From Candidatus Poribacteria bacterium (lineage in GTDB: Bacteria > Poribacteria > WGA-4E > WGA-3G), in the NCBI GenBank assembly GCA_012267415.1, contig JAAXGN010000124.1:1-64000 (forward strand): a DNA stretch of 64,000 nucleotides, in the 5' to 3' direction. Below, one piece after another: positions 8,112-16,713 of the stretch (position 1 is its first letter; every line of letters begins with the position of its first letter). Under the pieces are notes generated by a model. That model searched no databases and had not been told where the DNA came from. It worked only from the letters and a program-made list of their open reading frames with translations. The position numbers and the translations under genes are program-made.

Positions 8112-9539
8112 TTAAGGTTCTTTGGTGAGTTCGTCAGTTTTGGGTGTTATGAAGAACTCTCTGTGAGCGATATTGCCATGCATATCAATCATCCGAAGTT
8201 CAACATCCTGTATTTCGGGGTCCGTTATTTCAAAAGCTAAGGTTGCTTCCTCTTTACCTTTTAGAGGTTTGCAGTCGTAAAACTTCTTTCGCCACCCCCG
8301 ATATTTCATGTCAATCGGCACAAAAAGCTGCACCTGGTGTATTCCATCTTCATCTGTGACAGAAAACGTGAAGAGTCTTGTATCAGAATCTTCTGCGTTT
8401 GATATAGTCATCTCAATTGTGGGACGTTTGTCAAAGAAAGGTTGGTTTGGATTGAAGAAGCGGCTTTTATCTAACCATTCAGCCTCACACTTGGTGAGTT
8501 TGTACCACTTTCTTGCCCACGGCATCCTATTATTCACACGTTTAAAAAATCGTTTCAAAACGTTGGGTTCATACTCAAGAGGAACATAAGGTAGACCGAA
8601 TGCACCTCTCAGAGTATAAGCGAATGGGTTCCGTTTAATGTCTTTTGTATAGGCATGAACAAGTTTTCCATGTGTAAACCCTATAGTATCGTAACTTGAG
8701 GTATTGCCTTTGAATCCTCTTTTAGACGGATATAGAAATCTCCAATTAGCATTTACATATTGTAATTGATGTGTGTTAAAGGAAAAGCTTGATGTTTCTT
8801 CCTTAACTGCAAGCCAAATATCCTTTGACAGATCAGGTATTTCTGTTTGGTCTTCTCGGATGACATAGACTCTTGCAGTTCCATTTTCATCAGTTTCATA
8901 GGTAAATGTTTTTCTACCGAACCCATGACGTTCCATTTCATCTGCGTATAAGTCTTGAACGGCTTTTATCGCTTTATTTACTCTATATGTAAAATCGGGC
9001 GGTGGTGTTTTATTTTTCGGTAGCAGGTAGAGTATTCGCACGACATCAGCAGGAATCGTGTCTCCCTCTAATTGTTGGGGTGTCAGCTCCCATACTCTGA
9101 TAATACCGTCCTCACTTCCGGTTGCAATCAGATGTCCATCGTGTGAAAAGGCGACATCTCTGGTTTCTAAGGGATAGGAGAATGAAGGATTTGACGCACT
9201 ACGAGATCCTCTGCGAATCGTCGTAATCGGTGCACCGCTGCCAATGTTCCACAATTGCACGCCGTTTCCGAACAAAAGTCGGGTATGGTCAGCACTTGCA
9301 CATAATTTCCCATCGGGTGAGAATGCTATATTTTCAACATGTCCACGAAGTACTTCCTCTTTACGCTCCCAGCTTGGTAACTCCCACATAATATACCCTT
9401 TCTCTCCAGGATTGCCATACATCTGCATACTATGACCACCTATGACCATATAAGCGTTGTTCGGAGAAAACTTCAGATAATCCATCTCATACAATGGAGT
9501 CTCTAAGGTCTTAACCAATTGCTCTGTATGTAGTCCCAT
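8112..9539 (-). CDS. WD40 protein, C-terminal part of a frameshifted gene
   Basis: A 475-residue ORF that starts inside a WD40 blade (HTEQLVKTLE) and continues with further blades (LKFSPNNAYMVIGG, IAFSPDGKLCASAD, VAFSHDGHLIATGSEDG). A non-WD40 region of about 270 residues follows, then a C-terminal beta-rich part. It has no signal peptide. Its start overlaps the end of the 9503-10234 ORF by 37 bp in another frame. One extra base near 9531 would join both ORFs and give the perfect blade end VWD-LHTEQLVKTL. I read the two as one gene of about 710 codons, broken by a real mutation or a sequence error. Confidence 0.7.
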   Translation of the reverse strand: MGLHTEQLVKTLETPLYEMDYLKFSPNNAYMVIGGHSMQMYGNPGEKGYIMWELPSWERKEEVLRGHVENIAFSPDGKLCASADHTRLLFGNGVQLWNIGSGAPITTIRRGSRSASNPSFSYPLETRDVAFSHDGHLIATGSEDGIIRVWELTPQQLEGDTIPADVVRILYLLPKNKTPPPDFTYRVNKAIKAVQDLYADEMERHGFGRKTFTYETDENGTARVYVIREDQTEIPDLSKDIWLAVKEETSSFSFNTHQLQYVNANWRFLYPSKRGFKGNTSSYDTIGFTHGKLVHAYTKDIKRNPFAYTLRGAFGLPYVPLEYEPNVLKRFFKRVNNRMPWARKWYKLTKCEAEWLDKSRFFNPNQPFFDKRPTIEMTISNAEDSDTRLFTFSVTDEDGIHQVQLFVPIDMKYRGWRKKFYDCKPLKGKEEATLAFEITDPEIQDVELRMIDMHGNIAHREFFITPKTDELTKEP

Positions 9540-10234
9540 ACGTTAACGGTCCCGTTGATATATCCGACAGCGATCCACTTACCATCTGATGAGATGTCTA
9601 CAGCACATGCCGATTGGTTGAAAGGCAAAGTCGTAACTTCTGTGATTCTTTTGGGGTCCTGAATATTCCATATTTTCACACCAGTTTCCCTGAAATATTT
9701 AGCGACCACAGGGATTGTGGCAAGTTGTTTGCTGTCTGGTGAAAACGCAAATTGATTAAAAGATGTCTCAATTGTATTGATTTTCGTACCGGTTGCAACA
9801 TCCCATAGGATAACTTTCCAACGAGCACTTGCAAGCAGTTTGCCATTCGGTGAGAAACCGATAGATGGAAATATTTCAGGGTGGCTTAAAACTCTTACGG
9901 GTGCTTCAGTGCTGTCTCTATCCCATAAGTTGATAAATCCGTTTCTATTGATACTTGCTATTGTTGAGGCATCTACCGGGGAAAACGCTACAGAATAAAT
10001 GACTCTGTTTTTAGTATCGCTGCGAAAACCTTCTGGTGTCATTGGATCAATTGCATCAGTAAGATGGTAATTTGCAGTAAATTCTGCAATCAGTTTCGGT
10101 TGTTCTGGGACATGTGCGAATTCCTGCGGTATGATAACTACCGGTTCAGATGGACGAAATCTGAAATACGCTGCAATTCCCAATGCAACTACACCGAATA
10201 CTACGAAGAATACGATTAGTCTTTTAGTTTTCAT
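9503..10234 (-). CDS. WD40 protein, N-terminal membrane-anchored part of a frameshifted gene
   Basis: A 243-residue ORF: basic N-terminus, one membrane helix (about residues 4-24), then WD40 blades (VAFSPVDASTIASINRNG, IGFSPNGKLLASARW, FAFSPDSKQLATIP, VDISSDGKWIAVGYING). It ends abruptly after VNVWDYIQSNWLRP, where a blade should continue. The continuation exists one frame over in the 8112-9539 ORF. The intact protein would be an anchored extracytoplasmic propeller like the two larger TM-WD40 proteins of this window (26638-29517 and 50477-53938). A scaffold or sensor role is inference. Confidence 0.7.
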   Translation of the reverse strand: MKTKRLIVFFVVFGVVALGIAAYFRFRPSEPVVIIPQEFAHVPEQPKLIAEFTANYHLTDAIDPMTPEGFRSDTKNRVIYSVAFSPVDASTIASINRNGFINLWDRDSTEAPVRVLSHPEIFPSIGFSPNGKLLASARWKVILWDVATGTKINTIETSFNQFAFSPDSKQLATIPVVAKYFRETGVKIWNIQDPKRITEVTTLPFNQSACAVDISSDGKWIAVGYINGTVNVWDYIQSNWLRP

Positions 10235-10312
10235 ATTACATTCTTACTATACTTTACATCTTGTGTTAGTTAACCGTTTGTATTTGTGTCTTTCACATAT
10301 ATCTGACAAAAA

Positions 10313-10388
10313 ATAAACATATCGTCCCTACGGGACTGAAGAGGGGTTTAAAGACTTCTTTCTATAAACATATCGTCCCTACGGGACT
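10313..10388. repeat. Paired CGTCCCTACGGGAC hairpin repeat, copy 2
   Basis: Two 25-bp units (10313-10337 and 10364-10388) with core CATATCGTCCCTACGGGACT, again exactly 51 bp apart with a 26-bp spacer. It lies in the 269-bp gap between the WD40 gene and the 10504-11349 gene. The spacers differ from those of copy 1 except for TTTCT near the right end. Confidence 0.8.
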
Positions 10389-10503
10389 AAATAAGGTGTA
10401 ATCAAACGTGAATTGACGATAACATGTTGTATTTATGTGATGGTTATACTTTGGACAATTTTAATGATTCTTAATAACTGGCAGAAGGAAATGGGAGACA
10501 CCT

Positions 10504-11349
10504 TCAACATCCGTAAAGAATAAAATTCCAGCCAAATTCTGCTTTCCGCCTCAAAAGTTGATAGCCATTTTCATCATTGAAATCATAGAACTCATAATTA
10601 AAGCTATCCGTGAGTCCGTGTGGATTGATATAAAACTTTGCGTAGTATTTGAGGGCAATCTCTCTGTGTGAGTCAGCAAGTTTTTTGTCTTTTTCAGGGT
10701 CTCCAGTCCCGAAAGGAGCAAACATTCCAACATAGTCATGATCAGAAAAAGTGATCGCTGCCCAAAGTCCGTGATGAATATGAGCAATATCAAGATATGC
10801 TTTGTAAACTCCAGCACGTCCCGTTTTTTCATATTTCTCAATATAAGCGTGCAGAGCTGAAAGCGATGCCTCTATATCTTGTGGCACAGGATATCCAGAT
10901 TGTATAAGTGCGTATTCAACGATAGGTTGTTTCAGTGTATTCGGATAGGATTCTTTTAACCGATGCAGAAAGCCGTATCTATAACCCCAGTTTATCTCAA
11001 CATTATCAAAATGCGCACCCAATTTATTCAGGATACTTATTTTTTGATTTGTGTCTTGTTTCCCCAATTCGTTTTCAATAACATTTTTTTCCCATTTAAT
11101 CATAAGCGTGTGGGCAAGCCAGAGGGCATCTTCTTGTTCCTTGCTTTTTGTATCATGCATCAAGAGTGGTTTGAGTGCAAGTATCGCCTCATAATAGTTT
11201 TCGGTTATGATGAGTTTTTCTGCTGCAACAAGTGGGTTCACAGAGGTTGTTTGAGCGTCCGTCTCGCTTCGGAAGCCGGGACGCGTCAAACAGATTACCA
11301 CAAGGAAAATCGTGACCGGTATCCAAATATTTCGCAAAATCATATTCAT
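10504..11349 (-). CDS. Secreted hypothetical protein, helical repeat-like
   Basis: A 281-residue protein with an N-terminal hydrophobic segment (residues 4-22) that is either a signal peptide or an anchor. The mature chain is mostly helical and starts with a TPR-like pair (AAEKLIITENYYEAILALKP), followed by helices rich in Tyr, Leu and charged residues. No enzyme motif is visible. It stands alone on the minus strand between repeat pair 2 and a divergent plus-strand promoter. I do not recognise the family. Confidence 0.6.
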   Translation of the reverse strand: MNMILRNIWIPVTIFLVVICLTRPGFRSETDAQTTSVNPLVAAEKLIITENYYEAILALKPLLMHDTKSKEQEDALWLAHTLMIKWEKNVIENELGKQDTNQKISILNKLGAHFDNVEINWGYRYGFLHRLKESYPNTLKQPIVEYALIQSGYPVPQDIEASLSALHAYIEKYEKTGRAGVYKAYLDIAHIHHGLWAAITFSDHDYVGMFAPFGTGDPEKDKKLADSHREIALKYYAKFYINPHGLTDSFNYEFYDFNDENGYQLLRRKAEFGWNFILYGC

Positions 11350-11561
11350 ACTCCTTTCTTGTCGGAGGGTATAATACCAATTCTGATATTTCTCATTATC
11401 ACTCTGAAGCTAATAGTCATCAGCATTTAGAATGGATATCGCTATGAAAATGTGATCTGTTATTTTAGGTTCTGCTGGACTTTTTGTGCATGAGAAATCA
11501 GGCTAAATAATAAAAATCACTTACTTCTTATTTGGAGGCAATCTTATGCAACAACATGTTA

Positions 11562-11762
11562 TCAGATATCTAATGTTTTTTCAAAGTCTTCTTTATTCAA
11601 ACTTCCGTAAAATGATATCTCAACTGCAGGAAGTCCTACTTTTACTATCAACCGGACATCTGTTTGGACTTTATAATCCGAATCAAGTAGTGGAAGCTTT
11701 GACATTTGATCAGTATCAGTATATTTTTTATGAGATTTTTGTAAAATAACGAACTTTTTCAA
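11562..11762 (-). other. Possible short ORF or gene remnant
   Basis: The 628-bp gap 11350-11977 contains this 66-codon minus-strand frame starting at TTG, without a ribosome binding site. Its C-terminal half (DVRLIVKVGLPAVEISFYG and on) looks protein-like with alternating hydrophobics. It overlaps an opposite ORF of similar length. It could be a gene remnant or chance. Confidence 0.2.
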
Positions 11763-11769
11763 ATTTAAC

Positions 11770-11798
11770 TTGACAAATATGTTTATAGTATATATAAT
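11770..11798 (+). promoter_or_regulatory. Strong sigma-70-type promoter
   Basis: A perfect TTGACA (11770-11775) and a perfect TATAAT (11793-11798) are separated by 17 bp. It points at the coiled-coil protein gene starting at 11978. A start near 11805 would place repeat element A (11834-11948) in the 5' leader. Confidence 0.75.
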
Positions 11799-11833
11799 AC
11801 TATTATCACATATTTAGAAATAGTATTTTAATA

Positions 11834-11948
11834 TAATACAAGTTGCTACCTATAAGTTTTAGAAATGGGAACACCGTCTTTTTGGATTACCCGAATATTT
11901 ATTTAAGCTTCATAAAGTTTGTGCTACATAGGTGGCAACTTAGGTTAT
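11834..11948. repeat. Element A (GTTGCTACCTAT terminal inverted repeat), copy 1
   Basis: Left end AAGTTGCTACCTATAAG, right end CTACATAGGTGGCAACTT: a terminal inverted repeat of about 16 bp with one T-G wobble. It bounds 115 bp. The ribosome binding site of the next gene begins 13 bp after it. Other copies: 20304-20462, 30760-30895, 42471-42685. The ends are conserved and the core differs in each copy. Confidence 0.8.
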
Positions 11949-11977
11949 CTTATATCAACTTAGGAAGGAGTATCAAA

Positions 11978-12748
11978 ATGAAAAAAGTGTTTCGTATCAG
12001 TATTATTCTTATACCCGTTGTCGTGATTCTTGCTGGTATTGGTTTGTGGCGACATCACTATCTCAAAATCATAAATGCGGAACCGGACAAGGTGTTTAAC
12101 AACAAAACTGTACAACCGATAAATCCATTAACTGACGCTACTAAAGTCAAACCTGGGAAAAATGGGGCGAACACAAGTGTATCGGCAGGGGAACCTAGAA
12201 TAACGACACAACATATTGACAATAGTATCACACCCGCAGCTGGTAATACCCATAATACAGCTGCTGATACAACATTCGGTGACATTATAGAAGAGAATCT
12301 ACCTGCCGAAGCAGTTGCTGCCTTAAAAAAGTACAAAGAAATACAGCCAGCACAAGCTGCTTTAAATGACGAACTAAGACCCCTTTTGAATACAAGTCCT
12401 TTAGACTGGGACGCTATCGGATTAATATCTAAAAAAATGGATAAACTACATCAGCAACGTAAAGATGCGCTTGAGATACTCGCAAAGTACTCTGACGAGG
12501 CACTCAATGAACTCCAGGCTACACTAAAACGGGAAAAATCTGCTGAAAGAATGGTGGATAGTTTAGACGATCCCACATCTGCTGAAAAGAAGGTTACTGA
12601 GAAAGAGAATGAAGCTAAGTTAAAAAGGACACTTGACGAAATCGATGACTTACATAAGTCCATTCAAGATATGTCAAGGAAAGAATTAGAAGAAGTTTCA
12701 AAAAAAATAGAAGAGATCTCAGAGGAACTACCTAAATCAGATGAATAA
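11978..12748 (+). CDS. Membrane-anchored coiled-coil protein, unknown family
   Basis: A 256-residue protein. The ATG at 11978 follows AGGAAGGAG at ideal distance; the frame is open 45 codons further upstream, but that part is repeat element A. One membrane helix (about residues 6-24) anchors it. A Thr/Asn-rich linker (25-90) is followed by long charged helices with coiled-coil character (about 95-256, many Lys/Glu heptads). It precedes the BlaI/M56 pair by about 90 bp on the same strand and has its own strong promoter. No family is recognised; a role as envelope sensor or partner of the M56 protein is only suggested by position. Confidence 0.7.
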   Translation: MKKVFRISIILIPVVVILAGIGLWRHHYLKIINAEPDKVFNNKTVQPINPLTDATKVKPGKNGANTSVSAGEPRITTQHIDNSITPAAGNTHNTAADTTFGDIIEENLPAEAVAALKKYKEIQPAQAALNDELRPLLNTSPLDWDAIGLISKKMDKLHQQRKDALEILAKYSDEALNELQATLKREKSAERMVDSLDDPTSAEKKVTEKENEAKLKRTLDEIDDLHKSIQDMSRKELEEVSKKIEEISEELPKSDE

Positions 12749-12835
12749 CGAAATCGTTATGCTTTCACTATAAACCAACATTCAAATTAGATTATATGAA
12801 ATTTACCCATAACCCTCCAGAGGAGATAGAATCAG

Positions 12836-13246
12836 ATGAAGAACAAAAGGTTACACCATTTGGAACTTGAGGTGATGAAAGTGGTATGGAAACTAAAGCG
12901 TGCCACAGTCAATGATGTCCTTGATAACATTGACCGAAAACTCGCGTATACCACTGTCGCCACTACGATGAGAAGTCTTGAAAAGAAAGGTTTTTTGTCG
13001 CATCAAGTGGATGGAAGGACATTCGTTTACCAACCTTTAATCAAAGAAACAGAGATTACGCATTCCATGCTGACCGATTTGTTGGAACGTCTCTTTGACA
13101 ATTCTGCAGAAAAACTGGTGAACACGCTACTTGAGGTACGGCAAACCAGTTCTGAAGAACTGAATCGTTTACAAAAACTTATTAATGACTACCAGCCGGA
13201 AGAGACATCTGGCGTTCAACATCTTAAAGGAAAAACCGATGACTAA
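12836..13246 (+). CDS. BlaI/MecI/CopY-family transcriptional repressor
   Basis: A 136-residue winged-helix repressor of normal family length. The N-terminal domain shows the family pattern LHHLELEVMKVVWKLKRATV, then VNDVLDNI and LAYTTVATTMRSLEKKGFL (recognition helix and wing). The C-terminal helices (about 80-130) form the dimerisation part cut by the cognate protease in this family. It overlaps the M56 peptidase gene by 8 bp, the classic blaI-blaR1 arrangement. No beta-lactamase gene is nearby, so the regulated genes may be the flanking envelope genes. AGAGGAGATA upstream serves as ribosome binding site. Confidence 0.92.
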   Translation: MKNKRLHHLELEVMKVVWKLKRATVNDVLDNIDRKLAYTTVATTMRSLEKKGFLSHQVDGRTFVYQPLIKETEITHSMLTDLLERLFDNSAEKLVNTLLEVRQTSSEELNRLQKLINDYQPEETSGVQHLKGKTDD

Positions 13247-15086
13247 GCAAATTTTACTTTCACTGCTCAATTGTTCATGGCAATGGGGATTATTAGGTGG
13301 TTTAACCTGGCTTATCACAAGACGTACCCGATGGACTAACAGCACAATGCACCTGTTGTGGTTACTGTTTCTACTCAGTTTACCAATCCTATTCGCTTTA
13401 AATCAGTTTGTACCAGCAATTTCAATCGGTAGCACATCGTCAGAATTAACGCAGGTGGAGCCTGTAAACATATCTGTTTTAGCTGCTCAAACAGCAGATT
13501 TACCAGAGATTTCATTCACAGAAAGCAATATGCAAACACAGAGACAGACGGTTACCGGGAGCCAGTTTTCCTTTAATTGGACAACGCCCAGTTTAATTTT
13601 CGCTGTTTGGGCAATTGGGATACTTGTTATGTTGATTCGCATTGCTTTTGGTTTATATAGAATCCATCGCCTCCGCCGCACTGCAACGATAGTTGATGGT
13701 GCATATCAAGCGGTCTGCAACCGATTGATTCAAAAACTCAACATAAATCGTCCGGTCACCGTCTGCTTTTCGGATCAGGTCGTATCGCCTATCTCATTTG
13801 GTTGGTTCTCCCCCCATATCCTGATTCCACGAAATCTTAATTTGGAACAGTTTGAATTGGTAGCTGCGCACGAATTGGCACACGTACAAAGACTTGATTG
13901 GTTAACAAATCTTTTTTTATATTTGGTTGGGGCTGTCTTCTTTTTTCATCCGATTTACCATTTTCTCAATCGAAAACTTGTCCATCTACGGGAACGAATC
14001 TGTGATGACTGGGTTATCCAATTGACAGGTGCTAGGAAAAATTATGCACAGTGTTTGTTGGATATGGTCCACCCTAAAGGACAGTCCATCCCTTTAACTT
14101 TGGGGTTACATGAACCATCAGAATTAGAATCCCGAATTAACTCCATTTTGAAAAACAAGCGACAACTTGATTTGCAACCGAAACGACGCTTGCTTGTGGT
14201 AGCAGTAACCTTACTCTTAACCTGTCTACCTTTGCTTGCAATGGCACAGTTAGTTCCGTTGAGAACAGTTAAACTCTCACTATTCGCACAGACACCTCAA
14301 GAATCGGAAAAAGCAGTTGAGAAAGTTGAGAAGGAGCATGGCACTCAGGAAAAACTTGCTGATATGAAGGATCAGAAGGAAGACAAGGAAGACAAGTCTA
14401 TAGAGGCAGCGGAACATCTCAAAAAACTGGGAATTATTTGGGAAGAAGGTGAAAAACTTCTTAAGAATAAGGTGGATACCTATCAAGAGATGAGCAGAAA
14501 TGATGTGCTGTCACTTTTAGAACAAACATCGGAGGTTTTAAAAAAGGCAATAGAAGAGTTGGCTGCTATCAGGGATAGTAAACTTCTCAAGAAGAAGACC
14601 AATACCTCTCAAAAGATGGACAGAAATGATGCAGGGTCGCTATTAGATCAAGTAAAAGCGGATTTAGAAAAGATGCATAAACAGTTGGATGCCATAATGA
14701 ATGGTAAACTTCTCAAGAAGAAGACCGATGTGAAGCCTGACACGCTGGAAAAATGGTTGAACGTAAAAAATCCTGTCATCGAAATTCAAAAGCCTGCTGA
14801 AGGTGAAGAATTTGGTAAAATGCTCTTAAACGGAACATTTGTATTAGACGGATCCGTTGTAAACTTAGATGGAACCGTTGTACAGTTTGATGAATTGCTT
14901 ATGTTCCTCCGTAACTTGCCTGAAGAACAAAAATCTATGCTTATTAGCCTATCTGGACCAGATGTGTCTCATGCACAGATCGTCAAAGTAATGGATATCG
15001 CAAAAGAGGTAGGTATTGATACGATTGGATTTGCAGTTAGTTCGGTTAAAAATAAAGGTATAGAGCCTGACAAAGCAGAAAAATAA
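13239..15086 (+). CDS. M56-family (BlaR1-like) metallopeptidase, membrane sensor
   Basis: A 615-residue protein from the ATG at 13239 (AAAGGA upstream, 8-bp overlap with the repressor gene). Several N-terminal membrane helices (about 1-145) are followed by the cytoplasmic zinc-protease domain with HELAH at 211-215 and the downstream RERICDDW segment, then a further helix near 310-330. The extracytoplasmic part is not a penicillin-binding domain. It is a long Lys/Glu-rich coiled coil with an internal repeat (KLLKKKT at two places, DRND/SRND), then a small C-terminal domain. It therefore probably senses something other than beta-lactams and relays this by cleaving the BlaI-like repressor. Confidence 0.88.
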   Translation: MTKQILLSLLNCSWQWGLLGGLTWLITRRTRWTNSTMHLLWLLFLLSLPILFALNQFVPAISIGSTSSELTQVEPVNISVLAAQTADLPEISFTESNMQTQRQTVTGSQFSFNWTTPSLIFAVWAIGILVMLIRIAFGLYRIHRLRRTATIVDGAYQAVCNRLIQKLNINRPVTVCFSDQVVSPISFGWFSPHILIPRNLNLEQFELVAAHELAHVQRLDWLTNLFLYLVGAVFFFHPIYHFLNRKLVHLRERICDDWVIQLTGARKNYAQCLLDMVHPKGQSIPLTLGLHEPSELESRINSILKNKRQLDLQPKRRLLVVAVTLLLTCLPLLAMAQLVPLRTVKLSLFAQTPQESEKAVEKVEKEHGTQEKLADMKDQKEDKEDKSIEAAEHLKKLGIIWEEGEKLLKNKVDTYQEMSRNDVLSLLEQTSEVLKKAIEELAAIRDSKLLKKKTNTSQKMDRNDAGSLLDQVKADLEKMHKQLDAIMNGKLLKKKTDVKPDTLEKWLNVKNPVIEIQKPAEGEEFGKMLLNGTFVLDGSVVNLDGTVVQFDELLMFLRNLPEEQKSMLISLSGPDVSHAQIVKVMDIAKEVGIDTIGFAVSSVKNKGIEPDKAEK

Positions 15087-15117
15087 AGTATCAAGGATTC
15101 CAGAGGCGTCAATTTAG

Positions 15118-15236
15118 CAACACCTCAGGTCGGTAGGTGCGATAAGGATATCGCACCTACCGGCTGTTTCGACCGAGTTGTTCGCGTAGGATCCGGTGCG
15201 ATAAGGATAGCGCACCTACCAGCCTGGGAACATCCC
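15118..15236. repeat. GGTAGGTGCGAT inverted-repeat element, copy 2
   Basis: CGGTAGGTGCGATAAGGATA is followed at once by its inverse ATCGCACCTACCGG (15131-15165 forms one hairpin). A second pair GGTGCGATAAGGATAG / CGCACCTACC and CCTGGG follow. It is related to the elements at 7066-7258 and 49880-50062 but lacks their outer AATCAGGTAATT flank. It sits in the 418-bp gap 15087-15504 together with a family B element. Confidence 0.75.
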
Positions 15237-15354
15237 AAAAATTGACGTTATGTAACCCAAAGTTTACCCTCCTCACAGACTACAAGTCTGAAAAAAGTTG
15301 ACATCAACAGTTTTTCTGCCTATAATAGATAGGGTTATTGTTCAAGACCTATTA

Positions 15355-15478
15355 TATAGTGAACTTCAGAATTAATGAAACACTCCACAACGGGCGAGGT
15401 GACCTCGCCCCTACGCTGGATGGTTTTCGTCATCGTTGTATAGGGTGAAATGCCTCATTAATTATTGACTTTACTATA
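15355..15478. repeat. Element B (TATAGTGAA terminal inverted repeat), copy 1
   Basis: Ends TATAGTGAAC and TTTACTATA bound 124 bp. Inside is the hairpin GGGCGAGG-TGA-CCTCGCCC (15392-15410) followed by CTACG. Related elements: 37519-37669, 54982-55098, 58970-59082. It lies 27 bp before the gene at 15505, in its 5' leader region. Confidence 0.75.
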
Positions 15479-15504
15479 AATACCTTACTTTATTTTTAAG
15501 CGAT

Positions 15505-16713
15505 ATGAAAATGAAACAGATAGCACTTATTTTTTTAATTATTATTGTGTTTGGGGGGCAGATTGTATCTGGTCAGGCACCAGATACTGAGTCTGAATCT
15601 ACTGAAACATCCTCTGAAGAACAAGTTGTGGAAAACGATGAACAGGATACTGAATTGGAGACTCCAGATACGACAGTTGCATCAGAAGATGAGGCGGATT
15701 TGGAAGTTGAGGACCAAAACCCTGAACCCGTTACCTCTGAAGAAATCCCTGATGATAATGACAGTGAGGAGGCAACACCCATTACAGAGGCAGAAGGGGA
15801 AAATGATAATGACAATGAGGAGACAACACCCATTACAGAGGCAGAAGGGGAAAATGAAGACCACGTTGATGAAATAGATACTGTCCCATATAAGTGGGAA
15901 GGCACCAGACGTATTTTCAAACTTGTTAATGACTATTATTTAGAACCTGATGAAGTCGTTACAACGGTGATTATGGTTTCAGGTGATGCAACTATACACG
16001 GTACAGTAACTGGAAATGTATTGGTTATCGGTGGAGACATTGTGCTTTCCAGAGACGCACAGATAAAAGGAAGGGTACAGGTCGTCGGTGGAAATATAAC
16101 GGGAGATTTTGAGCCGACTGAGAATCATATCGTAAGCAACGGGTGGCGGATTCTTCCTGCAGCAGCACATCTACTGATGCATCCGCATACTGTCTGGGAT
16201 ATTAGGAAACACCGAAATTTTAGGTTTACAACCTTAAAATTTGGACTTCTGCTATTGACATATCTATTGATGGCACTGACTTTTCGCAAGCCTATCTATG
16301 CGGTAAGTTCAATGTTGGTAGAGAGACCGATCGGTAGCATCCTATTTAGTCTGCTCATGTTTATCGTTATCCCAGTTGCCATCTGGGTAATCATACTCTC
16401 TATCGTAGGTTTTCCGTTATTGATATTGTGTCTCTGCCTTTTGGTTCCGCTTGCTATATGCGGTAAGACTGCGATATTTTATACACTCGGTAGCACACTT
16501 CTTGCTGGTAGGTTGAAACCGCTTGCAGTGATTTTTGGGTTTGTCCCGTACTTTATGGCAACTGAGATACCGCATGTTGACTGGGTGACGTTTCTTCTTT
16601 TTAATGTCGTCGGTGTAGGACTTTGCATACTATCAATCATTAAGGCATTGTCAGCACAAAGTTTTAGTAAAAACATCCATTGGACTGAGAGAGTTCGCAA
16701 TAATGCATCTTGA
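15505..16713 (+). CDS. Acidic-repeat, bactofilin-like membrane protein
   Basis: A 402-residue protein. Residues 1-23 are a signal peptide. Residues 24-125 are very acidic, with a near-identical internal repeat (TPITEAEGENDND at about 90 and again about 107). Residues 150-205 form a small right-handed beta-solenoid of the bactofilin/polymer-forming type (GDATIHGTVTGNVLVIGGDI, then IKGRVQVVGGNITGD). Four membrane helices follow (about 245-395). The solenoid is probably periplasmic, unlike cytoplasmic bactofilins. The stop overlaps the start of the VWA gene by 11 bp, so both are made together. Confidence 0.75.
   Translation: MKMKQIALIFLIIIVFGGQIVSGQAPDTESESTETSSEEQVVENDEQDTELETPDTTVASEDEADLEVEDQNPEPVTSEEIPDDNDSEEATPITEAEGENDNDNEETTPITEAEGENEDHVDEIDTVPYKWEGTRRIFKLVNDYYLEPDEVVTTVIMVSGDATIHGTVTGNVLVIGGDIVLSRDAQIKGRVQVVGGNITGDFEPTENHIVSNGWRILPAAAHLLMHPHTVWDIRKHRNFRFTTLKFGLLLLTYLLMALTFRKPIYAVSSMLVERPIGSILFSLLMFIVIPVAIWVIILSIVGFPLLILCLCLLVPLAICGKTAIFYTLGSTLLAGRLKPLAVIFGFVPYFMATEIPHVDWVTFLLFNVVGVGLCILSIIKALSAQSFSKNIHWTERVRNNAS

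Noticed and set aside
11546-11749. 67-codon plus-strand ORF
   Set aside because: It has GGAGG before its ATG, but the sequence is antisense to an equally long frame, low complexity, and ends before the strong promoter; kept out.
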